The notes: generated by a model from the letters alone, not told the origin. A DNA stretch of 64,000 bases from Sorghum bicolor (GCF_000003195.3 NC_012871.2:21024658-21088657), one strand, 5' to 3'. Counted from the first letter of the stretch, positions 35,010 through 46,528 are shown. A program made the numbers and translations.

Positions 35010-38000
35010 TCAACGACCTAGACATAGCCTATCCCACTGACGGAGGTGCTGGTAAAGAGGATTGCTACCTAAGTCGGACTGTGGGTTATGGTAATCACCT
35101 TTGTAATAAACAACATGGTCCATTATAAAGTTGCAAAGGTCACCGACAATCTCTAAGAGGTCATCATCCCTGTAGACATCCCTTTTTAGTCCTTTTTCTT
35201 CTTTCCACTACAAGATCGTAAAAGACAAGTTTAGGTCTAGTGTAAAGAAGAGATTGCAAAGCTAAGTGAGAAATACTATGTTTTCATACTACAATCCACT
35301 AAGAGATTCAAACTTACCAATTCAGGGTGTCTCCTGTAGCTTTTTGTGTTACTGATGAAAGCACATACATAGTATCCACAATGCAGACTTCCTGGCCTTT
35401 GCTTGGGAAACTTTATTTCAATTTGCAAATGGAGATGTGTCAAGTATAAGTACTGAAAAAATTAGTAATTTTATGACAAACTAAGTCGCACTTACCGAAC
35501 ATAGAGATTTGAAACGCAAGTGGCTCCCCAGACCTGGATCATGCCTTCCTTTGTGATTCTTGACATAGGCCCTGAATGCCCTGTTTGAATGAGAATCGAT
35601 GTGACTTATAGTATGCAGAAGTCGATATTAAAGTGAATCATATAAGGTTACTAGGATTACTAATTTGCTTACGTAATGAGAATTGACATGAAGTCTTTAT
35701 ATGTGTGAGGGTCAAAATCTGCAGAATCACAAATCCATGCCATGTTCATCCCGACATCGACACCTATGACTATCCAGTGATTGCTACAACAATTTAAAAT
35801 AAACACATAAGTACCTTTGCATCAAAATAAGATAAACCGAACAATCGTTAAGTATACAATTAATCGAACATACTTGAAGTGGTATGGAATCCATATTGTT
35901 TCGAAGTGTTGGAGATTCTTTAAACATACGGCAATCCACGCCGCAACCTTAAGAGACTCTTCTCTTATTTTGGCCGCACGGATCTTTTCTTTCTCCGCCA
36001 ACGTCCCTCCAGCAGCTAGCTGTGGCGCATCCAATTCCCATCTCGATGGGTAATTAAAATTTATTTGTGCTATAGGCATAGGGTCTACATACCCAGCTTT
36101 CGTTGAGCGTGTAGATTTCATAAAGTTTGCTTGTATTCTAAAAATCATGACGTAAGTTAGTTTTAGCAAAATCCAACTAGGTTACTTTCAGATCATATCA
36201 AGAGGAAGAGGACTTACATGCACCAAGTGCGAATCAGATTCATCGACATTGAACTAAGGTGAAAGCATGATTGCATGTCACTGAAGTCAAAGGCAATACC
36301 CAAAGCAGGGTCTCCAAATGTGCGAGCAGGTATTACTACTTCCAACACATTCAGTTCTGTACGTGAAACATGCAAGTAGTACCAATCATGGAACCTTCTC
36401 ATTCCATATGGCATCTTACATAAGATCCGGTTTGGTAGGAAACGTTTGCCTTTTACATATTCTTTCGGGCAATCCTTTGACCACTTGATGGTTTCAACAT
36501 CTGGATACTTTGTTATCGTTGTGTAGTCTGAGGTGTCAGTGGGCATCCTGTAGGCAAATTTGTTCGGGCCTTGGTTCTCAGGCTTGAACTGGTCATGAGC
36601 ATACCACTTGTACATACCCGAGACGTTCATATCCACAAAAGATTTTGACCCTGTCGACCTTATCATGATGGGGATCTTTTCACGAGCTTCACATACTAGA
36701 GGGAGTAGTTCTTCATGTGTCGGCGGTGCTTGTTGAAAAGTCTGTGCCATCTCATCATGGCCTTGCTCGGGGCGAGCTGGAGAAGGTTGTGGCTTAGGAG
36801 GCACATGTGGTGTCTCATCATGCTCTGACTCGGCACGAGCTGTAGAAGGTTTTGGGCTATGAGGCACATGTGGTGTCTCATCACGCTTTGGCTCGGCATG
36901 AGCTGTAGAAGGTTGCGGGCTCTGAGGCACATGTGGCGTCTCATGCTCTGGCTCCGCACGAGCTACAGAAGGTTCACCTATTTGAGGCTCATGTGGCGTC
37001 TCATCATGCCCTGGCTCGACCCCTTGCTCGCCAGCGGTTGGAGAAGCCGGTACCCTCTCATGCATCAAGTGGTCCTCATGAGACGATGAATACACCTCTC
37101 CATCCTCAAGGTGGACTCTCTCCAGGTGTACATCACTTGGAGTTGGCGAGGAAACATTCAACACAATATCCTTTTTGTACTAGAGGATGAACTGTTTCAT
37201 GAGTAGTCCAAGCTCACGAATCCCCTCGCTAGTTGGGTGTTCAATCTTATGATTTGCATACTCGGGATTCACAGTATGCACCTCAACCTTACTATAGTCA
37301 GCCGGGACCGGTTTATGGTGCCAGATGTCGCCTGGAATTGGAGGATCTGCCAGACCCGTTGCCACCTCAGCCATCTCCTATCCCCTACCGATGGGAATCA
37401 ACAGGATGCAACGAGTTGGCACCCGTATGTGATCGACTAAGGCGGAGGTTGCATTGGAACCTTGGCTGCTTTGAACATTTGGAGGGCTACCAACTAGAAC
37501 CAAATCCCTAGGCGGCTCCATTTGTGACCGTCGCTCAGTAGACAGTCCTTGCTCCTGTAGTTCCTTGGCAACTAGGGTCTTCACTAGGGTGGCAAGACTC
37601 TCCTCCCGGTTTCTACCATGTTTCTTGTACATCTCCACATCCTCTCGAAATCCTTCCTTCCAGGTCTTATGTTTCCCTAACCCCCTGACACGGCCTGGGT
37701 GCTCGGGGTTTCCCAAGCCAAGGCTAAGCTCGTCCTTCTCTCTAGAAGGAGTGAATGAGCCCTTCTCGATGTCTTCAGAATATTTCATTATCCTTGACAC
37801 TGCCTCCTCGGATCTCTGGCTTGTCAGATTTCATACTGCTGCTTGTCAGATTTCATACATACTGCTGTCAGATTTCATTATCCTTGACCCAACGCTTGGT
37901 GCGTGGCTTCAATTTCATTACTTTTGTATTCCCAGCAGCTACGGCCTCCTCTTCCATCTTTCTAAACATCTCTTCCTTGCCCTCGTAGCCACCGGGGCCT

Positions 38001-39070
38001 AGACGAGGGTGGTGGATGTTTTTCTTCGCCTGCAAGCTGTTCTTTTCACTTAAGGCCAAAGATTCTGGTGCAGTCTTCTCAGCCACGAGCAACGCCCAGA
38101 TAGTAGGAGTGATGTGTCCATACTTATGGTACGGAGTTAACCCCTTTTTGATGTACTTGGTGTTCAGCTCATTCCTCCAACGTCGGAAGGATTCTCCCAT
38201 CATCTTCATAGCACGTCGTCTTACTAGGGGTAGCTTCTCTGCCGGAATCCTAAAATTAAAATTGACCAACAGACGATTTTTCCATAGGTCATCCTTTATG
38301 TCCTCTGGATAGTCGTGCCAATTACGGATTGATGGGCTCAACTTGTCTCTGACTAGGGCCCCAATTGCATTGTGGAATTTTGATTGGAACTACTTTGGCT
38401 TAAGGATCTGCCCTTCTTCCCCAACCTCATCAATCACATAAACCATTTTTGCATTTGGATAGTGGTTTGGCTTTCTGACCCCTCCTTTCCTTTTCACTTT
38501 GGTAGTCAAGGCCGAGGTTGTGCCTTCAGGTTGCGGAGCAGAGGCCACAATGGTAGTATCTGTGCCTGTTGCCTCTGCCCTCCTTTCCCTTGCCCCGTCA
38601 TGTCCGGCGAAACGTGCCGGACGCCGACGTGGTCTTTTTGGAGGTTTAGGAGGGACCTGTATAAACAACAGGTCAAAGTATTAGTAGAGGTAACACAACC
38701 ATATCGTTACCAAAATTTATGATTTACTAAGTGACCTTCATATCCCTACCTCCTCGTTTGGGTCAAAGTCCTTGTCCAACTCATCCGTCGTTGGCTTCCG
38801 TCTAGGTTCACATAGGTGTGGATCCTCAGGACTTTCATATCTCGAGGTTGAGTCATCGTCCTTGCTAGATCCTTCATCAGTCTCTCCTCTTCCTGCTTCT
38901 CCCCCTTGCTCCTCGCCAGACTCCTCCTGAGTAAGCATAAATGCTACACCATCGCCCACTTCTTCATCAAACTGTTGCTGAGAAAACTGATCATGTATTT
39001 CTTGCTCTCTAGGGCTAGGGTGCTCTTCATGTTCGTTGGATCGGGCTGCATTGCTTGTTGTCCGTGTCAT
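35010..39070 (-). pseudogene. CACTA protein with plant transposase and Ulp1-like protease domains (broken)
   Basis: My exon model on the minus strand: 39070-38750, 38656-36218, 36137-35874, 35783-35673, 35580-35496, 35452-35318, 35207-35010; all GT-AG with matching phases outside the frameshift. Exon 1 is acidic. Exon 2 carries the plant transposase (Ptta/En/Spm) type region near 38300-37880 (RRWRNELNTKYIKKGLTPYHKYG, cited in part) and, near 36420, a KMPYGMRRFHDWY motif. The last exons form a C48/Ulp1-like cysteine protease: NNHWIVIG (His), CDSADF (Asp), then Q-R-P-G-S-L-H-C (Gln and Cys) in CGYYVC. Breaks: in-frame TAG at 38390, 37378 and 37180, and a frameshift near 37800-37890. Full length would be about 1180 residues. 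Exon 1 start is chosen as the first ATG after a likely 5' UTR acceptor. Confidence 0.75.
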
Positions 39071-39118
39071 TTCGTGATTTGTTCTAACAGATGAAAGGAA
39101 TAAAGTGTGCTTTAGTAG
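39071..39118 (-). other. 5' UTR/intron end of the CACTA gene next to the insertion
   Basis: On the minus strand a pyrimidine-rich stretch ends CTGTTAG, a plausible splice acceptor, 13 bases before the ATG. AGTAG at 39114-39118 is the left target duplication of the retrotransposon array. Confidence 0.5.
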
Positions 39119-40632
39119 TGTTGACACTAGCTAACACCACTTAGATACTAGGTTGTCATCCCCAGCATGGTGCTAGAGTGTACAAAGGTATTTATAAATG
39201 TAAAGGGCTCTCTAGAAAATAATCTATTCTATCCGCAAGCGCACAGATAAAACACCTCATTGTAGCATTTCACCAGGATAAGTATTCCAGGTATCGTTAT
39301 TTATAATTTTGCTCAAGGGATCTAAAGAAGATGAAATTAAATCAAGAGGCAAAATCTATCAAGGCATAGACTAGAGATAAACTTGCAAGAACATGATTAC
39401 TAATGAGAAACTCGTCACACAGTCACTTACTTTTAGCAGGGGGTACACCATAAAGATAATGATAATAAAGTATAAGTTCATGGGTAGATGACACAGCGAT
39501 TAGAAAATAGACTACTCCTCATATGTAGGTGATGTCGGATTAGCTAGAGAATGGATTCTAAGTTATCTACTAACTACTAAGTCATAATCTACTCTAGTTA
39601 TCTACAAGATCATATATAGCATAAAAGACTCTTCATTCATGTATAAGGAACATTGATAAAGTAAATCAGAGCATCGCATGACTTACTCCACAATACCGGT
39701 TCTGCCTGTCCTATCAACGGAGGGTGGACTATATAAGAATCAACAGAGCTGTCACTATCGCGAACTACCACACGACCCGGCCAATAGGATACATTTGCAG
39801 ATAAATAACATCTAAGCACCACGCTCACATGTGATCTATCACCTAACTCCCTCGCGTCAAGAGCTAAGCGCTTTGCAAACTTATACATAAACTCATTATC
39901 AATTAGAACTATATCAAATATAGAACTAGAGCAAACTAAGAACAAAATAATTAGAGACATAATGCAATTAGAACAAAGAATTAGAGAAAGATATGAATAA
40001 TACCAATCTTTATTACCGAAGATCCGAATCCACAGCGTAGTGCTCTACTTCTCTAATTGCTGTCTAATCAAACCTCTAAACTTGAAGGATTAGGGAGTAG
40101 CTAATTCTAATTCTCTGTGGGAGAGAAACTCTAAACCCTAACTTTGATGGCTACCTCTGAATAATGATTTCTCCTCTTCTCCTCCAGGGGCCAGGGGGTC
40201 TGGTTTTATAGTCCCCTCAAGTGAACGTGAGCCATTGGATCAAACCGACATAGATTGTATGGTTTAGATTGATCCTTTAGGTCCGTGGAGCATAGTCCCG
40301 AAGCAGAGTCCTGATTGGACTCCTGACCTGGGCGGGCGCCCAAGGGGGGTGGGCGGCCGCCCTGCCCCCGAGCCCGATCGTGCTCTCGTTCGTTCCCGTG
40401 GCTTCTGGATTCTTCTAGATTGTGGAAAATTGCGCGGCACGTAATTATCTCGCTGTAAACATGACATGTGGGCCTTCTCTCCATATTATCTGATAACCCC
40501 CTGCAGAAATAGATAAACACTAAAGCTCGTGGAATTCTGTCAGATAAAACCCTAATTCTATATGTTTGTTTCATATTGATTCTTTTTCATGTTTATTTGA
40601 TTATTAATTTTAGTACTTAAGGACCGTCAACA
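39119..40632 (-). repeat. Element B LTR, copy 1 (3' LTR, 1514 bp)
   Basis: Ends TGTTGACAC...CCGTCAACA. TATA box on the minus strand at 40204-40210 and the GC-rich module at 40330-40362. By eye it differs from copy 2 at about 28 positions, with no length change. Confidence 0.93.
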
Positions 40633-40652
40633 AACTCCCCCAAGCTTACCCT
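40633..40652 (-). other. Polypurine tract of element B
   Basis: Minus strand GGTAAGCTTGGGGGAGTT, directly before the LTR TG. Confidence 0.8.
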
Positions 40653-42119
40653 TTGCTCGTCCCTGAGCAAACAGCTATACTCAGACGGATCAGGAGTTGC
40701 TTCGATGTTTTCTTTCCTGACAGGCACACATGCTTTTATACAAAATTCTTCCAGATTAGAGTGAAGTGTTATGGAGTTTAGTACCTGCACTTAAATCTTA
40801 AGTAATCGAAAGACAAAATAGTTAAGTCAAGCACTATCCCTCCTGTTTATACTTCACCTTTGTTCCAGAGTTTTTCATAAGTTTTCAAAATAAAACTCAG
40901 AGTTCCCAGTAATAATCTCTCAAATCTCTCTATATGTGGTATTTGTGGATCCTTACCATAATGTCACTTACCTATAGCTAATGGAATATTTAAGTGGAGC
41001 TTATAGGAGTGAAAACAGCTTATACATATGTTGTCTAATCGAGCCATGGATCCAAAGGAACTCAACATATAATTAAATCAAGATGTGGATGTGTGATGGA
41101 GTAAATGATAGTGATGATAAAAATGTATAAGTAATAATAAAACTTGGTTCTCATTGCTCCTCATATTGCTATCTCTCCTCTTCTTTGATCTTTGCTTTGG
41201 GAGAACATGGGCTATCTTTTTCTCTCTTCTTCTCTCTTTTTCCTCTCAAGTGGGCATCTTTGTACCCCTAATTCTACTTCGGACACTTGTCCATTTTTAC
41301 CTCTCGTCTCACTCTTTTTCTTTCTTTTTCGAGGTTCCGGGCACTTGCCCCTTTTTATTTCCTCGTATATTTTTGCATAACCCATGCCTCTTCTGCATTG
41401 AATCTTTTTAGAGAGAGAGAATAACATTATTCGGGACAGTGAGTGATAATATTTTTAGCAATTTTAATGAATGATGATGAATGGTGTAGTAGATGTGTGC
41501 AAGTGAATATCTTAATTTAACCACATGAAAAGTCCTAAGGGTCTACACAGCTCGATCAAACTCAATGTAAATAGTAAAAAAAATGTTATAGCAAGTATGG
41601 CTGTGGTAGGTAGTTTTGTTATGCTAGGAACTCATCATGTGACTTGTAAGTTTTCAAAATAAATCTCCAGAACTTAGTGTAGTAGGAACAAGATAAACAG
41701 TAGCTCAACTTTATATCATGCCTTTCTCTTACCTAGATTTTAGTTTTATGCTTCCCAAAGATATTAATTTCAGTTTTAATAATTCCTGGAAGAACTCTAA
41801 TATAAAAGCTAGGTACTTGTAGGTAAGCAAACAGAGCAACGGTTCATCATTTCCATCATGTATCTTTTTGGTCTTTTTATTTTTTTAGAGATTAAGACTT
41901 AGCAGATAAATAAAGCAAACTTATCTACACACTCTTTTTATTTTGTTTTCATGTTTATAAAATGCAGTAATTTAAAACAGGAAAATATTTATTGGGTTTT
42001 CTAAGTTTTTCCTTTTAAGATAAAATACTAAAATAGAAAAGAATAAATACGAAGAGCGAATAAAAACTTACTTCATAAATCGGGAAGGAACTCCCCCAAG
42101 CTGGATGTTGCCGTCGGTC
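40653..42119 (-). other. 3' noncoding internal region of element B
   Basis: No gene seen. Holds a TACCCCTAATTCTACTTCGG-type unit (near 41260) that is duplicated in the second array copy (48995-49110), and an extra polypurine-like copy (42089-42105) just after the ORF2 stop. Confidence 0.6.
42089..42105 (-). other. Polypurine-tract-like copy after ORF2 of element B
   Basis: Minus strand CAGCTTGGGGGAGTTCC, 15 bases after the ORF2 stop. A third AGCTTGGGGGA copy follows the Gag-protease gene at 44550-44562. Confidence 0.55.
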
Positions 42120-43703
42120 TTACCCGATGTTCCAGAACCGCATCATGGTTGTGATGTTGTCGTTCATTGTTGTTGTATCTTGTCTCAGCTCTTGCACTGC
42201 AGCGGCATGGTCCTGGTTCCATTTTTGTTGTTCTTCCAGGAGTCTTCCATGTTCGGCTTGTGTGTTCTGGATGTCGAGAAGGGTGTTCTCGGTACGAGTG
42301 AATAAAGCACCGGCCTCTTGATAGTAGTCATTCGTGAAAGCGTAGGAGGCGTCGGAGTATCGTCCTGCATCAAATTGGGGCGGAGGTCTGGATCCTGAAG
42401 CTCCATATGGATCAGTGGAGTACCTGCCCGTATGAAAAGGCGGGTTTGTCCACTGGTGATCTTGGCTCTCCGGCCATGTCTCCCCTGCTGGCTCTTGTGG
42501 TTGCGCATGACGAACCCATGGGTCTCGAAGGACTCGAGGGCTGTAATCGCAATAATGCAGGTGTGCTGCTTCTTCTGGTCCGGGATCAGCTCCATACCAG
42601 GTGCGTTCTCGGTGAGTGGTTATCCTTTCAGATGCCACTCGCTGTGGAGTTCTCTGGTTCACTGGTGTTGCTGCAATCTCAATCAAAAAGTTTTGAACAA
42701 CGTAGAGGCCAAGGTTCGGGTTCGGTAACCGAATCTTGCCTTTATCATCATATAGCATATACATTATATTCCCCTCTTTCTTTAACATCCGAGCTTGTCT
42801 AAATGTGTCATAGCCATGATAAATTCTTAATTCTTCTATGAAGTCCAACGATGAATTTTCTAGTAAGTGAAGATTAGAGGCTAGACGAGTGATAAGTGAA
42901 GTACATCCTACTGGTCCTTGAAGACTAGGTATACTAAGCCAATGTGAAACTAATAGTGTAACAGGCGAAGTGGGTACTTTACTAATAGCAGCATATAAAA
43001 GTTGTAAATCTCCTACTCTTACTTTCCTAATATCATCGTGATAGAAAAGATTGTACCCAAGCCATTTGTGGAACATCCTAAGAGTGGGGTGTTCCATGTC
43101 ACTGGTTCGGGCTTGACTATAAAAATTATCTCTAGATATTTCTCTCCAAAACTGGTGTCTCTCAAAGTTGGGTAAATCGGAGTCAATGTTCAGAATGCAT
43201 CTTGAAGAGAAACCAAGATGGTCGCTTAGCTCTCTCCAAGACAACATAATTTCCTGTTTGAACATCTGAAAAATAATTCCCCCCTCATAGTATTGTAAGG
43301 TGCAAAGAAATTCAAGGGTGAGAAGACGAGAACCCAACTTAGTTATATTCCAAAAATTTGTCCAACCCATCATCTGAAAAATTAAGTCGAATTCAGTGTC
43401 CATACCTGTTTCTTGTAGTAGGATTGGATCGAGAGTAGGGGTATGAATGAAATCTTTGTTCTTCAGTTGCTGATAGACTTCCTTCTCTCTTCGGGTCTTC
43501 AGTCCTAGGTCTCCTATCTTGAGAAGGACCTTAACTTGCTGACCTGATGAAGATGATGGAGCTTGTGTGGGTGTTGGGTCGACGCTCATCTCTGATGGCT
43601 GTGAGGAGTGTCGGGATGAACTCCTTGTACCAATGTTCTTAAGAGCCTTCCCTGCATTCTTCACCTTCTTAAACATCCTGTAAACAAAAGTTGGCAAAAA
43701 CAC
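42120..43703 (-). CDS. ORF2 of element B, Athila ORF1-like, 527 residues
   Basis: An intact reading frame in the position where pol would normally end or env would sit. A basic, Ser-rich N-terminus (MFKKVKNAGKALKN) is followed by a helical core with LLTLEFLCTLQYYEGG, SWRELSDHLGF, DMEHPTLRMFHKWLG, VRVGDLQLLYAAI and SHWLSIPSL, then a Tyr/Gln/Pro-rich tail and a final coiled-coil-like segment (EHGRLLEEQQKWNQDHAAAV). No transmembrane segment, zinc finger or protease/polymerase motif is seen, so it is not an envelope protein. The motifs recall the plant Athila ORF-1 family (from memory). Its role is unknown. An alternative start at the MFKKV methionine is ten codons in. Homologous, decayed copies lie at 3485-5072 and 58217-58416. 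Confidence 0.75.
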   Translation of the reverse strand: MFLPTFVYRMFKKVKNAGKALKNIGTRSSSRHSSQPSEMSVDPTPTQAPSSSSGQQVKVLLKIGDLGLKTRREKEVYQQLKNKDFIHTPTLDPILLQETGMDTEFDLIFQMMGWTNFWNITKLGSRLLTLEFLCTLQYYEGGIIFQMFKQEIMLSWRELSDHLGFSSRCILNIDSDLPNFERHQFWREISRDNFYSQARTSDMEHPTLRMFHKWLGYNLFYHDDIRKVRVGDLQLLYAAISKVPTSPVTLLVSHWLSIPSLQGPVGCTSLITRLASNLHLLENSSLDFIEELRIYHGYDTFRQARMLKKEGNIMYMLYDDKGKIRLPNPNLGLYVVQNFLIEIAATPVNQRTPQRVASERITTHRERTWYGADPGPEEAAHLHYCDYSPRVLRDPWVRHAQPQEPAGETWPESQDHQWTNPPFHTGRYSTDPYGASGSRPPPQFDAGRYSDASYAFTNDYYQEAGALFTRTENTLLDIQNTQAEHGRLLEEQQKWNQDHAAAVQELRQDTTTMNDNITTMMRFWNIG

Positions 43704-44572
43704 AACTAGTGGAAGATGTGAGAGAAAATGTTAGTGGTCAGCAGTCCGGAGTATCAGTAGTCCAGGGGTTAATCGTTCAAATTTATATTTTGGTAGAGCC
43801 TCTCCCTAAACAACTTTTACTTCCGCTTGGACAGCGGGATCACTACTTGCTAGGTGATAAACACTCTCTCAAAAGATCTCCAACCTTCCCTTCCACTCTC
43901 CTCTTTCTCTCTACTTTCTTCTCTTCACTACAAGAGCTCCTTATCGGGAAACTGAAACTTGTATGGTTTTCTGGAGTGTTTGTGTGAAGAGAAGGGGAGC
44001 TGGAGTTGGCCTTTTATAGGAGGAAGAGGGACAGGGCGGGCGCCCTTGGTAGGTGGGCGGGCGGCCACTTGTGATGCCCATCCTGGGTGTGCGTCCTCCA
44101 TTTGCTTCCTTGCTTTGATCTCAGGCAGAATAATATTGTGTTGGTGGTGGTTGGACGGTGAAAAGATGTTGTTAGTGGAGATATGTTGGTGGATGAAATT
44201 ATGTGATGGGATGTATGTGAGGTGAAGTGTATGACATGTGGGACCCAAGAAGTGTGGGTCATGCTTCTAGAAGGTTACTATAATTAAATATAATGCAGGA
44301 AAATCTATGAGAATTGAAAATTAAAATGATAATGGAAAATATTTTTTTGTACCTCCACAATAATTAATAAATATAGGTTGTTACACACCATGAATATTAT
44401 TTATATGGGGCTTTTGATTATTATAATAATGCTATGAATATATATGACTAATGCAAGAATTAATTATGCAAGAATTTAAATATGAGAAAATTAATAATGC
44501 GGATAAATACCGATTTACCTCCCGGTGAGGGTTTGGGATTTTTAGGTCCCCCAAGCTGGACCTCCAAATCTT
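43704..44572 (-). other. Leader of ORF2 with internal promoter in element B
   Basis: Noncoding, between the Gag-protease stop and ORF2. Contains the promoter-like block at 44012-44068 and about 310 bases of putative leader. Confidence 0.55.
44012..44068 (-). promoter_or_regulatory. Putative internal promoter of element B ORF2
   Basis: Minus strand: GGCCGCCCGCCCACC, then GGGCGCCCGCCC, then TATAAAAGGCC (TATA at 44012-44018). Same order and spacing as in element A at 3041-3098. The GC-rich pair also occurs in the U3 of the LTRs. Confidence 0.55.
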
Positions 44573-46528
44573 TTAATCTTCTGAGTTACCTTCCTCCAGA
44601 GATGGTGTCTCCAGTGGTTCTTCATGAACTCCCTTTACTGTAGAGTCTCTCTCTGGTTTGGGTTTGAATGTGAAATGTTCTTCTTCACCGTTTATGTTGA
44701 ATTTGATTTCTCCTTTTCCGACATCAATGTGGGCATTGGCAGTGCTCAGAAATGGCCTTCCAAGGATGATGGATACTTTTGAGTCAGGACTCATGTCCAG
44801 TACTACAAAGTCTACTGGCACCAGGAAATCTCTGATCTTGACTGGAATGTTCTCGACGATGCCCAACGGGTGTCGAACCGATTGATCCGCTAGTTGCAGG
44901 CACATTGATGTTGGTTCTAAGGTTGCATGATCAAGCTTTTTGTAGACTGATGCTGGCATCACACTGACACTTGCTCCGAGATCACAAAGTGCATTGTTGA
45001 AGTGTTGGTTTCCGATCGAGCAATCAATAGTGGGACATCCGGGATCTTCCTTCTTCTTTGGTGGTTTGTTGAGGATGGCCGCACTACATTCTTCCGTCAG
45101 CTTGATAACCTCAGTGGTGGGCAGTGGTCTCTTCTTGTTAAGAATATCTTTGATGTACTTTGCATATGTAGGTACCTGTATGGCATCGAGCAGAGGTATG
45201 TTGACATATAATTTCTGAATGACCTCTACAAACTTACCAAACTGCTCATCCGACTGCAGTCCTCTGTTTGTTCTGGGAAATGGCAAATAGTTGGTGTCGT
45301 AAAAATCTTTCCTCATTTCTCCAGTTCTTGGTGGTTGGAGCAGATCTTCTGCTTCAACTGGGCTTTCTTCTTCTATCACTGCTGGTTGCACTGGTGCTGA
45401 TGTTCTTTGTTTCTCTTTTGGGTATGGGGGATCTCTGGTTGCTTTGCCTCCTCTAGTAGTTATATTCTTTACCTGCTCAAGGTTAGTAGCAACAGGCAGT
45501 ACAGCAGCTAACTTTATTAATTTAAGCTCTACCCTTTTATTAAGAGTGTTTTGCTCATCAAAGGCAGTTAGTAGAAAATCCATTTTATTGTGTATATCTT
45601 TTAGAGATGATTCATTTGTATCTAGCCTTTGTTTAACTTCATCATTAATTTTGGTTTGTTGAGCAATTATCTCTTTTAATGAAAGTTCCTTGAAAGTATT
45701 ACCTCAATTCATACCTTTGCTATTGGGTTGACTTGAAGTTGGTTGATATTTGTATGCTGTCTCAATGGCCCTTTGATCTTCTTTGAACTTGGCCCTCTGG
45801 TCAATCCAATGGAGCAAATTTTCCATCTTAGTTGATAATGCATTTACTTCTTCTGGTATTTCTTCAGTTTGATGACATTGTTGAGCTTTATCTTGGAACT
45901 AGCTTTGGTTTTCTGCTATCTTATCCAAAAGTATCTCTGCTTTTCCAATTGTAAGCTCCAAAAATGATCCTTTAGCAGATGCATCTAGGCACTCACGAGC
46001 CTTCTGGGTTAATCCATGGTAGAAGGTCTGCATAAGTAACCATGTAGCCATTCCATGGTGAGGACAATCTGATGTGTATCCTTGAAAATGCTCCCATGCT
46101 TCTGAAATGGCTTCTGTCTTCAGCTGTTGGAAACTGACAATATTTCCTCTTAAGGCAGTTGTTTTGCCTATAGGGAAAAACTTTGATAGAAAGGCATCTG
46201 ACAAGTTCGTCCAGTTGTTGATGTTATCTTGATGAGTGTAGAACCACTTCCTCTCTTTTCCTTCTAGTGAGAATGGAAAAAGGCGAAGCAGTATGACGTC
46301 TTTGTCAACTCCGTTGATGTGGATTGTGCTTCCAATCTCTAAGAAATTCTGCAAGTGTGCACTAGCATCTTCATGTGCCTTTCCACTGAATTGTGTAGCT
46401 TGTACCAAATTGATGAGGCTTGACCTGAGCTCAAACTCAGGTATTCCTTCTTCTACTGCAAATCTTGGACCAGTTGGAATGTTCTCAAGGCTTGGAGCAG
46501 AGAATTCTTGCAAGGTCTTTTGTGACAT
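44573..46528 (-). pseudogene. Gag-protease of element B with two in-frame stops
   Basis: One frame of 652 codons, from the ATG at 46528 to the stop at 44573, interrupted by TAG at 45899-45901 (codon 210) and TGA at 45704-45706 (codon 275). The Gag core is at residues 20-200 (LINLVQATQFSGKAHEDASAH, in part; LLRLFPFSLEGKERKWF; CPHHGM). A retropepsin-like domain follows with CDLGAS near residue 516, LQLADQS, PLGIVENIPVKI and IILGRPFLST near 590. Unlike element C it has no zinc knuckle. The DLGA variant of the catalytic motif is common in this plant family, so it need not mean inactivity. The nonsense codons should stop full-length synthesis unless read through. Confidence 0.8.

Noticed and set aside
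36696..37190. ORFs on both strands made of SQSMMRHHMCL- or RHMWRLM-type repeats
   Set aside because: Out-of-frame readings of a Pro/Glu/His repeat region (HDETPHVP units) in exon 2 of the CACTA gene.
42120..43703. ORF2 as an envelope gene
   Set aside because: No signal peptide or membrane segment, and the protein is hydrophilic with a coiled-coil-like end.
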